From the NCBI GenBank assembly GCA_964036155.1, contig OZ038423.1, positions 24,939,249-25,003,248 of the forward strand: DNA of 64,000 bases, in the 5' to 3' direction. The notes below the pieces were generated by a model. That model was not told the DNA's origin and made no database searches. It saw only the letters and a list, made by a program, of their open reading frames with translations. The translations under genes and the position numbers were made by a program. This document shows positions 15,301-26,333 of this stretch, piece by piece (within the stretch, counting starts at the first letter, position 1; the number at the start of each line of letters is the position of its first letter). The stretch comes from Diploscapter coronatus (lineage: Eukaryota > Nematoda > Chromadorea > Rhabditida > Rhabditidae).

Positions 15301-18300
15301 AACGATAATATTTTGCTCGCGCTTTATTTTCTCTCTCATTTAGTGCTTAAACGAGCAGCATTTTTACACAATTTTACATATTAATATGCCGAGCGCCTAG
15401 GGGCTACAATTTTTCTCGCTTTCGAACTTTCGATGTAAATAACAATTTCAAACACTCCTAGCGAAGAGAAATTGTTTTTGTCCTTTAATCAATTGAAAAT
15501 TTTATTATTATTGTTTTCCTTCATTTCAATTTAATTTCATTATTTTTCTATTTCAAAAACTCCTTTGAATTCTCGCCTTTTAATAGAGGAAAAAGTAATT
15601 TTTAATTATAACCTTGAAAGACGGGGAATTTTTCTTCAATTTTTGCAAAACGCGATTATTATTGTTATTACTTCAGTCAAAGAAAAGAGAAATTACGAAA
15701 AAAGGCAAGAGTAATTCGATGAAATTTATTAGAAAAAGGGGGACTTTTTCATCGAATTAATTACTTGACTTATATCATTGAAGTTTAACGGAAATCATAC
15801 TGTAAACATTTATCATTTTCATCTGAATCTGAGTTTCTCTAAAAATGATTCGTTTTTCACAAATGCATCGAGTTTCCAATCGAAAATTTTAAAATGAAAT
15901 TTAAAAATCAGTTTTTCAGAAGCTGTTCAAAATTCTCGCCGCCAATTTTCTGTCGGCCACCAATTTGGTCGGAAAACAGACCGCACCGACGTCGACGACG
16001 TCAACTTCTTCCGATTCCTTGAGAAGTCCTCAGTCCAAAAAGCGGAGGGAAGACAAGGGTATGATAATTAGGAGCTCTGAATTTTGACGTAAACCCCCAG
16101 CATAGGAAATATTTAGTTAATGCTGACTTCAAGACAGCCGTGAATTCTGAATCTTAACGATGATAAAATGTATTGGCATTAAGAATTCGGAATTCTTATG
16201 GCGATGTATCATATTGACGCCAAGATTACAACTGTATACTCCTTCGGAATTTGTATGACGGCAATACTTTCAGGAGTTGCACCACTATCTCCGAACGAAA
16301 ACGACGTGCTGAATCAGATGTTGGAATCGCCGTCAGCAAGCGCTGAAGCCATCGCTAAAATCATCAACGAACAGCAGCAGAGAGAGGACATGCAGCGGAT
16401 CATTTCGGAGCAGTTGAATGAAGTCAATGGAACTAAGTTGAATGGTAAGCAGGCTAAAGATTGATCTTTACTAAAAATGTTATAGATGTCATATATCTTT
16501 CTTCGGTCATATGTAGAAGATTTCGTATATCTAGATCATTGAAGTTTTCTAAGTTCCCTGAACTTTCCTCGAGTTTTCCCGTATGTCATTTTGCATGCTC
16601 ATCTAAGGCTTAGACTAGACTAAATCCGCTAATCTCGAAAGTTTGCGTGATATTAATGGAAAGTGATAAGGGGATTTCTGGGGATATCTTGGGATTTACT
16701 TGGATTTCCAAGGATCAAATTTTCAATCTTTGCCATTCGAACGAAATTCTCAAAATCTTCACGATCAGTCGAAAAGACGATATCAAATTTCAGGCGCGTA
16801 CAACTCGCCGTAGTAACAAAAAAGAAAAAGCTAAAAACTCGTGAAGATCAGCTTAAAAACGCCAAATTCAAAGGAGTTTTCGAAAAGATTTACAATCGGC
16901 AAAAAGGATTTGGTAGAATCGAGCAAAATTAAGCTGGATAAAATTTCCACCCAACTTATGTCTGCATGTTCAGAAGTTTGCACTAAAATTCATAAATTCC
17001 TCAACAAGTTTAAAATACTCGTTTCCTGAATGGTCTTCACATTTTTTGAATGTCGTGTTAATCCCTTCCTGAAACAATCATGGAATATCATTTTTGGCCT
17101 CACCAAATGTCAGAATAGTTTAAAATATCCCAGATTATCTTTTCTTATCACTATGATTTGATCATGAATATTTATGGTCCATGGAGGTAAATAAACATTT
17201 AACTGAGGGTAATTAAGGGGTTAATTATGCAACTTATCTCAGGAAGTAACGAGGATGACGCCCTAATGTCGCTAATGATGAGAAGAGTGCAAGAAGATGT
17301 TGATCAGAGGCAATATTCGACTGACCGAAGTACGTCCGCGACGCCATCTGCGAATGGAGAGGAGCAAAATGTAAGACCTAATGCCTTTTTGTTACCTCTT
17401 TATAAAAGCCACTGTTAATACGCTATTTTATTGTTTCTTTTAAAATCCTTGAAATTCGAAATTCCACTTCACTTTCTTTGAAATTCTAATTATTGCGTAA
17501 AATTCCAAGGTTATGCAAACTCAACTCAAAATAAGCCCTTGCAGCCATTAAATATGCATTCAAAAAGATTTTATTTGTGAAAGACGAAGGCAAAATTTTA
17601 CGATTTTCTAGCAAAAAATATCGACTTTTCTGCCTGAAATTAGACATTTTATGTGAACTTTTAACGGTTTTCATATTGTAAACAGCAGGGGGTTTTCATT
17701 TGAAAATGAAAAATATTTGAGTGTAAAAGTCCTAGACATGCAGTAAGATAGAGAAAATTATAGAGTTAGAAGAGGGAAAATTTATTGCCCAAGAATGAGC
17801 GAGCGAAAGACAATTTTTCGAGAAGAATTGTATATTATTTGAGGTAAAATTTAAAGCGATAATAAAACCCACGAATTTCATTTCAAATTTCAAATTATTT
17901 TCGAGAAAAAATCATCGAATATTTTCATTTTCCAAATTACTTTTTATGAGACAAATAATAAAATGGAGAGTTTCTTTGAGATTAAAAATTCTGGAAGATA
18001 GAAAAATTTAGGAATTGTACATCGACGAAGCCGAAAATCAAGAGGACAACCAGGAAAACCAAATTAGCGAAGACCAACTATCTAAGCTTTGTACATCTGG
18101 AAACAAGCCCGATTTGACTTTGCCAACCGAAACCAAGAAGTCTATCGATGAAGAAGTCACCGATATGAAGAAGAATTTCGTTTACATCAGTCACCAGGTA
18201 TAAAATTGGGTATTTCCTATAAAAGTTATTCAAATACAACAGCCTTTTCTTATTTATCTCACTCTGCTTCTCTAGCCCTACCCTTTAGCATAGCAGAGAC

Positions 18301-21300
18301 ATCCCGAACCATATCATGTTTGCCTGTCTGATTTGGCCAGATATGTCACTTCTCTGTCACTAATTTCCCCCTCCAGACAGTCTCAAAGCGAAAAGCCTTG
18401 TTTTTCTACAGTCTGGGTTGGGGCGCGATTTCACTTTTCTAGTGAAAATCTAAGTCGTACAGACAAAATAATGACGATATTTTTACGTGTAGAAAAAACG
18501 CGCGCAAAAACGTTGAATATCACACCAAAAACCACGCGACAACTGCCGTAAAATCGACAATTAGCATGATCAATCATTAAAAATTCCTACTAGGGACTAG
18601 AAAGTTGGACTTCATTGAAGGTTGATATTTGAGAACTTGAGAAATGAAAAGGCTAGAATTTACTAAAGAAAAAATAAGTTCGAATTTTAGCTGGCCAGAA
18701 TCATGAGGACGATCCACGTAGCTCCCTGTCTGTGTGAAGATTGCGCTCCGATGGCCCAGAGAGTCTTCGGGCATAAGCAATTGGTAAGCAAAGTCGCAAT
18801 TTGTAAAACTTTAAAATTGTAAATTTAATAAAGCATAGCTGTTGGAGAAATAGTGCCTGATTTGAGATATTATCACGCTATTACTCTATGAATTTTGAAA
18901 ACCACCAAAAATATATTCGGATATATGAAATCGCTTATTTAATTTAACATTCTTTAGAACGACCCCATGCAGTTACTGATTGGGCTCTTCCCTAATGCTT
19001 CGCCCCAACAACTTCACACTTTGGCGGAACTGGCGAAAGGCCCAAGAATGATGAACCAAATCCCTCAGTCTGCTCCACACCTTCAAAAGACCTTCGGAGC
19101 TGGTAGGATAGCCGAGTGGTTAGGAGGGTAGATCTTAATTTTGCAAAAATTCAGGATACATGTGCATGCCGGGCGGTGGGAAACAGTTGTCTCAGATCGA
19201 TAGACGAATGGTCGCAGAATATGCGAAGGTAAAATTGGCCTACATTTAAAGAACGCTGATCTTTTAAACTTAGGTCCACGGCGCCGTGGCGGCAGCCAAA
19301 AAATTCGGAGTGCCACCCCCAGTGTCTACTTACTACAAGAAGGACGGCAATTCTGGAAATTCAAGCATGCCCCAACTCCAAAAACAAGGATCTGTGAATG
19401 GATCTCCGGGACCTTCGAATTTGACTGAGAAGGAGGTATGAAGAAATGAAAATTCAAAGCTCAATGTTATCAAACGTTACAAGAACGAATGATAGATAAC
19501 GTCTGACAACATGCAATTATATTGAACTCGCTTTTATTCTTGTGTAATGTTTTATTGCTAGTTGTTAGCTGAATTAGATAAATACAAAATGATATATGAA
19601 ATTCAGGGTTCCCACGACGATAATCATATTTCTGGCCAGAATGCATCAGGCGCCGCTCCGGTCGCCACCTCTCAATCGAACGAGGGCGTCAAATCCCCAG
19701 CTTTGAACGGTCTCCCCGCCCTTCCCCTGACACCCAACACTCCAGGCGCGGCAGCTGCGATGTTCGCTCCGGCAATGGTCGACATGCTCAAGATGAACTC
19801 CGCCGCACACCAGACCGGATCACCCGGGTTCCTCAGAGGCAGAGGCAGGGGAAGACCCAAGCTCATCGGTGGGTTCACTATTTTTCGCAAAAATATGAGA
19901 AGAGACCAATCTCCTGTAAAGGAAAGGCTAATCTTCATAAAGAAAATGATAGGAATGTAACAAGAAATAAAGATTTAATCAAGAAAAAGCTGATCTTCAA
20001 ATATTTGATTTTCCAGGAGACGAACTTGACGCCGACCTGGTGGAATACATGGTTTCCGTCAAACAGACCGATCCGCATGGACACTTGACCGCTTCTCAGG
20101 CTCTGCAAATTGCGAAGCAGTACATTTTAGAGAAGGTAAGATCTAAAGAGTTTCGAGAAGAGAGATCGAACATTTTCTTGAAAAAATCAGTTTTCTAGAG
20201 AAGAGATCAAATTTAGGCTCCCGGATTATTGGAAGAACATGGCGGCCACGTGAAACTAAAGTTGACCTGGGCGATGAAGCTGGTCTCCAGAATCGCCGAG
20301 CGACAGAAAGAGATCGAGCTTGGCCTTCCAGGTACTATATGCATCATCTATATTATAAAATAGTAATTTAAATTTATAGCTAAGGTTAATTCTGAATCAA
20401 GTATATTCGGAAACTTTAATATTTCGAACTCGATGTCAAAGCTAACCTAGTTTTCCCTATATGTAATGAATTTGATTTCAGCCGGAACTCTGTCGAATAT
20501 GGGCAGACACCAACTTCAAAATCTCCCAGGAGGAAATTTCATGGCCGACATGATGGCTCAAAACATTCTCAGGTAGGGAAAACCAAGAAAAAGCATGATC
20601 TTCATTGAGAAAATTATACATTTTTGAACATCATCATTAGAGAATTCAAAGAAGGTACACTTTTAGTGTTGATAAAATAAAATTATTTATTAAAAATTTG
20701 GCTTGCAGCCAACACATGATGTTCGGCACGAACGGTGCGGGAAGCGGAGTCCCGAATTTGGGAGGCGGGACCAATCCGACAGCGACTGCAACTGCCGCAC
20801 AGATCGCTTTAGCGCAATCTCAGCTGGCTCAGAATAGCATGAAGCTTGATGAGGAGGGGGATGTAAGAATGCTTTAATTAAGAAAAAATTTAGAAGTTTA
20901 GAGATAAATCCTGAAATTTTTCGAAAAAAAAAAGTGAAAAATAGAAAAGTTTTATAAAATTAAAAATAACAAAATTTCTAATTTTAGGACGATTCCCCAC
21001 CAGCCTCTTCGGTGAACGCACCCGAAATCGTGAACATCAAAGAGCTAAACCTGCCGTTTCTGAGCTCCCTGTTCGGCGACATGACCAATCAAACTGCAAT
21101 GATGCTGCAGCAGAATCAGGAGGGCGAGGTGATTATTTAGTGCAACATTTCAAGGCCATCATAAGGGCAGCATCCAAAAATATAGAGCAACCTGGACAAT
21201 TGATAGCCTCGTAGCCCGTGAAATACTATCTTTCCCTATACTCTAAACTGTGTTCTACGAAGCTACGAATTATATAGTTGCAAAATATAAGCGCCAAATG

Positions 21301-21409
21301 TTATTGAGCTTTTGAATGTCATTTTATTAATAATTAATTGGTAAAATTAATTTTATTTTAACTTTAAAAACTTTAGGTCAACGATGACGAAAATATGGAC
21401 GATGAATAA
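9361..21409 (+). CDS. AT-hook nuclear protein with transposase-like HTH DNA-binding regions
   Basis: Likely chromatin or transcription factor. Exons: 9361-9398 (tentative), 15920-16058, 16274-16444, 17243-17370, 18012-18197, 18691-18783, 18958-19102, 19155-19228, 19274-19435, 19607-19868 (or from 19562 with the alternative acceptor), 20017-20135, 20217-20331, 20482-20572, 20709-20862, 20988-21128, 21377-21409. From 15920 this is exactly 671 codons. Near the middle, RRMVAEYAKVHGAVAAAKKF followed by GVPPPVSTYYKK looks like a psq/CENP-B-type helix-turn-helix. A glycine/alanine/proline-rich linker follows, then the AT-hook GRGRGRPKLIG, then a segment starting DELDADLVEYMV and ending LLEEHGGHVKLKLTWAMKLV. 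That segment resembles the second half of the DNA-binding region of certain transposases. The tail is acidic (NDDENMDDE). No catalytic domain is seen. More 5' exons may exist. I do not know an orthologue name with certainty. Confidence 0.85.
10202..10220 (+). repeat. (CATT)n microsatellite
   Basis: Almost five uninterrupted CATT units within noncoding DNA. Confidence 0.9.
10601..10615 (-). repeat. Dispersed motif copy GGATATATGAAATCC
   Basis: Exact 15-base match to the motif family that recurs across the window (reverse complement GGATTTCATATATCC). Confidence 0.8.
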
Positions 21410-23631
21410 AGTGTCCGGATTTGAAGAAAAGACAATTTCGTTTGCCAAATTTATTGATAACCAATTTGAATATGTATATCCATGACTTGTTTTATTCATT
21501 CGTTATTCCTCGTTGATTACAGTATTTCTGAGAATCTCCTTTTAATCTGAGAATGAATTTCCAAATTGTTGAAAATTATTTTGAATTTCAAACCATTCTT
21601 TGTCATTGAATCTACAGTATCTCACCAGAAATAATTGATTTTTCAAGAACAACTATTTTCCGAAGTGTTTCAAACACTTACTTTCGTGCATTTTATCGGA
21701 TTTTAATATGCCTTGTAAAACCCTCCATTAACTCATTGGTTTTAGGTAAAGTCGCTTGTAGTCTACTGTAAATTACAGTATCTCTTCATTATCCTCCTTG
21801 TTCAAATATTTATTTTTATCAGTCCCATTTAGAATTTCCCATCTGCTACCTAAATTATTATTCGAATTTCACGACTTTAATAATCATTATTATGATTCTA
21901 TCTAAGAGTTTGTATCTTGCTCATCGAAAACCATTCAAAATCACTCGAAATCTTCACCACTTTGCCAAGAATTCTCTCATTTTATTTATTCTCAAAAGTG
22001 CTATAATTTTGGGCAATCTGGAAGATTAGTAGTGTAGTAATCAGGTAATCTACGAAATAATGTGGTCAGTGAAACAACATTTTGTTGTTACTCTAATATT
22101 ATTTCGTGCGCTAAACGTTGATGTTTTTACTAATTTACCAGGTTGTCATTTTTTATTTAAAAATGCTAGGAAAATTGTTCATCTCTGTACCATTTATGCA
22201 TCGACTTTCCCATTATTTTATCATCAAATCAAGCATTCATTCAACTGATGTGTGTGCAATAAAATGGAAACACTAAAATTATCAATATGGATAGTCTGAT
22301 TGCATGGATAATCATAGCAAGATTGGATATTTTGCTGTAGTTTTTCGATTAAAAACAAGGCAAAATAAGAAGAAATCGTAGGAAAACAGTAAATTAAATT
22401 GTAGTTAACCGTATCCGTACCACTAAAAGCGACGATTGTGAATCCATTTTTCACGCAGATTCAGAATATATCGCAAGTAGGGCTTAGATATTTGCTTATT
22501 TTCGCTCTGCTGTAGCTTTGCGATCAAATGTCTAAAATAACGCTCTAATGTTTTTTTGCTGTATATTCATAACGTTTTTCTGTGCAACGTCATTACTCAT
22601 AAAATTTCATTTTTTAAAGTAATTTATTCAGGGTACGCGTAAAATGTGGGAAAAAATCTCGCATTTCGCATGTTCTTATCACAGTGAAATTCTGGATGGG
22701 ATATCAAATTTCTAACGGATTTCAGAAATCGTCGTGTGCCGTGTAAAAGCAATAGAGAATAACGCCCTAAAAGGAAATAGAAAAGCGCCTCAGGGTATAC
22801 AGAACTAGAGAAGTAACAAAGGGAAAATATTATGGAAAATCGAGAAAGAAAAGGACGCATAAAAAAGAAATAGTGCAGGAATTTCAGACAAAGAAGCAGA
22901 AAATATGGAAATAGCATTGAAAATAGAGATAAAATAATGAAAAGACGTTGGTAGAAAAGTGCGCGCTCGAATATCAATTTATGGAGAGGTGCTATATGGA
23001 AAAGAAAAAAATGAGAGATCTCTGATGGTTTTAAGGAAGCGCATTTCTGAGAAACGCCTAAATTAAAAAAAATATTTTTAAAACTATCTTATCATCCATT
23101 TTTGGTAAAAAAATTTCTTTAAATCGTTCCTTTGCTTAGCAGTCATAGAAAATAGTTTTTTTTCTGATACTCATAGAACTCTGATTTTTTTATTCATATT
23201 GTGTGCGTTGATTCGTCGAATTATTTGGGGCTAAGTATTTTTGCGCCTCGGCCGTTTGCATTTTTTGTTTTGCAGATAGGGGAAACCGCCCTGCAGCAGG
23301 ATAAGAAATTCTGAATCCTGAATCCACACGCAAATTCAATCGCACCCTTCCACACACACCAGGCCAAATTTATTCAGGATTTTGCAGATCCAAAAAATGT
23401 TCCTTTATCACTTTTATCATTTGTTATTTCGGTCTTATGATTGATAATATATATTTATTAGTGATGATTCAATTTGATATGATGTTAATTCTGAAAAAAT
23501 TATTTTCCAAGTTTTCTTGATCCAAAAATATTTCGTCATTTTACCAATATTTTGATATTTTGTTACTGATAATTCAATTTTAGATTATGCTGATTCTGGA
23601 TAATTCCTGAAAGATCCAGAATTTTTAAAAT
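21410..23631 (+). other. 3' flank of the AT-hook gene and spacer before the channel gene
   Basis: AATAAA overlaps the stop codon region (21405-21410) and occurs again at 22259-22264, either of which could signal cleavage. A 17-bp near-perfect palindrome TACTGTAAATTACAGTA lies at 21764-21780. A strong acceptor at 23275 precedes a short open stretch described separately. Otherwise I see no gene; the open frames on the minus strand at 22.6-23.0 kb are low-complexity Phe/Leu reading of AT-rich DNA. Confidence 0.6.
23276..23314 (+). other. Possible alternative last exon of the AT-hook gene
   Basis: A textbook pyrimidine-rich acceptor (TTTTTTGTTTTGCAG) is followed by IGETALQQDKKF and a stop. If the exon ending at 21128 (phase 0) splices here instead of to 21377, the reading frame continues without change and the acidic tail is replaced. 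Inference only. Confidence 0.3.
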
Positions 23632-24768
23632 ATGCCCGAAAGCTCGAACACTGCCTGTTACACGGAGCTTCGTCCGGACTATGGGTTGTGAGTAAACTTC
23701 TTTAGTGTTAAAGAATAGAAATACAAAAACATCTGAGATATTCATCAGCGATAAATTCTCGGCTAACATAAGCATAAATGGACGCAGCAAGTGGTCGGAG
23801 GATATGAAAAATCCTCCCTTGGGGCATAAAAAGTGGTGCGAGGAAAAGCTAAAGGATAAAGGAGGATCTATGAGGATATCTCGGCCGGAAAACAGATTTG
23901 ATATATCTTCGAGCCAGCCGATCCAAAAACTGATTCCATTTTCGCACGTGACCCGGATTTCATATATTCGTTGAATTATCCTGATTCCATATATCCCCAA
24001 TTTAATGACCACTAAAAGCCTACCGATCATCAATGAGGAAGATCTGGAATATCTTAGGTATGAAGTTGTATGAAGATCAGTTTTTTCGAAACTTTTTTGA
24101 AAAGTTTCACTTGGATTCTGAAAGATCAGAAAATTCCGCTCATAAACGTCTTCAAATTTATGGCTCCATTAAGAACAACTCTAGGAATGTGAGTTACAAG
24201 CCGGTCTAAAATCCTTGGCCTATTTTAGGGTATTGCCAAAATTTCCGACTTATGGATATTAGCCGCTTATGAGGAATTTCGATTAAATTTTTGATAGACA
24301 GGGGATACCTCTTGAGGCAATTTTTCGAGAAGGGCGACTTTGACTCGCCGCGAATGAGGACTTTGATATGGCAAGGCTCGAAAGTTGTCGGAATTGAGAG
24401 ATAAGGAGTCTTTAGAGGGGAGAAGAAAAAGACACATCCCTTAGCGTTTTATCTTCGCTCCTATTCTTTTGTCAATTCTATTAGGGGCTCTGTGTGAATC
24501 GAGAGTCGTCCCTAATTCTTTTTTCCCTCTCAACGTCTGATTTCTCTCCCTGGCCTTCTTACATAGAGCATGCGCCAACTGCTATATTCCTAAGCCTTGC
24601 TTGAACACGTTTCATCAAATATTCCCCAGTTCTAAATAGTGCATAAAATAACGATGACCCTTTAATTCCCGCCTAAAAATTCAAAAAAATCACGACGTCC
24701 ACCCTCAAACCGAACGAGAAGCGCCGCCTTCAACGCAAGGCCATGAAAGCAATCGACGAAGGAGTCAA
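23632..24768 (+). other. Candidate alternative 5' exons of the TRPC channel gene
   Basis: Three upstream start points are all phase-compatible with the exon at 26333. ATG 23632 (exon to 23687, donor GTGAGT) can join 24019-24057. ATG 24005 opens the same frame through 24057 and reads MTTKSLPIINEEDLEYL. ATG 24743 opens an exon to 24768 reading MKAIDEGV. Each ends with two bases of a codon, as the downstream exon requires. They look like alternative N-termini driven by separate promoters, but without transcripts they remain candidates. The intron from 24058 to 24742 otherwise holds no recognised feature. Confidence 0.4.
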
Positions 24769-26332
24769 GTGGGCATTTTTTCACGAGTTTTTCATTTTCT
24801 CGAGATTTTTCGACCTCAAATTAGGATTTAGCAGGATCGAATTACTGTAGAGGTTTTTTCCCGGTTTTAGGACATTATAAAATAATGATTTTATCGCATT
24901 TTGAAGTCGTTTAGAGTATGTTGAGTAATTGCACCATTTCACACCTCGATGTCAAAGAGTGAAGATATGAAAGCCATGGCTATTTTGGGGTATTAGCATG
25001 ATGCGCAGTTATTTTGAGGAGAAGAAGGTTGAAGTTCCACGATCATCCACATCTTTGCCGTTCAAACTCCGAAATGTTGATCACTTTTTGCCGAGGACGA
25101 TCGGTAGTTTTGGAGAATTTTTTATGCGCGTTAGTGTATCATTGGAGCGCGAAATTCGATTGTCCGGAGAGCGAATTTTACGTCCGGGTTGGAATTCGGA
25201 ATTTGGAAATTTTCTAGCTGAATTTCGAATTCGAATATTCCTTCAAAGTTAGAGAAGAAAAGGAGGGAGGTTGATTCACGTTGAGTTAAAGCGATTTCGA
25301 TAGGTTTTGAAAAGAAGCTATGAATCGGAGAAATATCGAGGATTTTTGAAGAGCTAGAGAAAAAAGACCGTTTAATTCAATGCGCGACTCATCTCTTTCT
25401 TTTTCTCTAGCTAGCGCTATTTTTCAGGCACTAACTTCATCTAAGTCCGGCCGCTTTTCACCCTATTCGCCTTGGACTTTTTCGGGAATAGAGAGGATTT
25501 TTAATGCCCCACCTCCGCAAAACTCTGAAGTGTCTGCTACGTCGAATCTTCTTGATCGAATTTTGTGCCCATCAAAATGGGATTAACTTATATCTTTGAT
25601 TTCGCACTCCTTCAAAAAATTTCATTATTTACTCCTTAACTTTTCAATTCAATATGTCTTCATTGAAATAAATTCCAAATGTTTGAAATTTCGAAAATTC
25701 TTGGAGAATTTGAAAAGTTCAGAAGGTACAATCATTTTTGTTTTTGATTAGAAATATAAGTATTTCAATTTTTCATATTCTCATTAGTTTTTCTCGGATT
25801 CACATATTGCTCGTAAGCACGCTACCCTCATTCGAAAACTAAACAACTTTGGCGTTCTTAAGAATGAAGTACAGCTTTTCAGGGCCCCCAAAATGTCGAA
25901 AAATCGCATTCACAATAAATATAGGTAAACTTAGGGAATATATGAAATCCCCCGATTCTCACGCCTCTTTATTGTCCGGATATATGAAATCTCATCAAAC
26001 TACATCGGGAAAAACCACGTCTTTCATTGATTTCCTATTAGAGAACACGGGAAATTTGGGCGGATTTTTGGAGCCTCTAAACCCGCATTTCTGGAAGAAA
26101 ATTGGCGTGGGATTTTTTGGTCATTTAGAGAAATCTAACATCTTCAAAATTGCATTTTTTTCAAACGAAAATATTTCATTTGTTGTAATTTATTCAAATA
26201 ATGATGATTACATTGTAACATAAAAAAAATTTAAAGGTGAAATTGAGAAGTTCATTTTGAACGATTATTTATTTCATGTGTTACGATGTAACTACCGAAA
26301 GGTATCAATGTTTCGAATTTAATAATTTTCAG
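24769..26332 (+). other. Intron or promoter stretch before the main TRPC coding exon
   Basis: No coding exon recognised. Two copies of the dispersed motif lie close together at 25935-25952 and 25978-25991. They fall inside a chance 124-codon open frame that I do not regard as a gene. Confidence 0.5.
25935..25991 (-). repeat. Pair of dispersed GGATATATGAAATC motif copies
   Basis: Two same-orientation copies start 43 bp apart (25935 and 25978) in noncoding DNA. Confidence 0.75.
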
Positions 26333-26333
26333 C

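Larger units (their letters stand above)
9399..15919 (+). other. Proposed 6.5 kb first intron of the AT-hook gene
   Basis: No coding exon is recognisable. The interval is AT-rich and holds a (CATT)n run at 10202-10220, a perfect GGATATATGAAATCC copy at 10601-10615, and two copies of the TGAAGATCAG motif near 14978 and 15087. If the exon at 9361-9398 is false, this is instead upstream intergenic and promoter DNA. Confidence 0.45.

Noticed and set aside
22624..22977. 117-codon minus-strand open frame with many Phe/Leu/Ser
   Set aside because: Low-complexity reading of AT-rich DNA; no splice context, no recognisable domain, hydrophobicity explained by composition.
23563..24033. 156-codon minus-strand open frame
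   Set aside because: Opposite strand of candidate TRPC 5' exons and several dispersed motif copies; no domain or coding composition.
25849..26223. 124-codon plus-strand open frame before the TRPC core exon
   Set aside because: It runs across two dispersed motif copies and has no domain; the flanking exons are phase-compatible without it.
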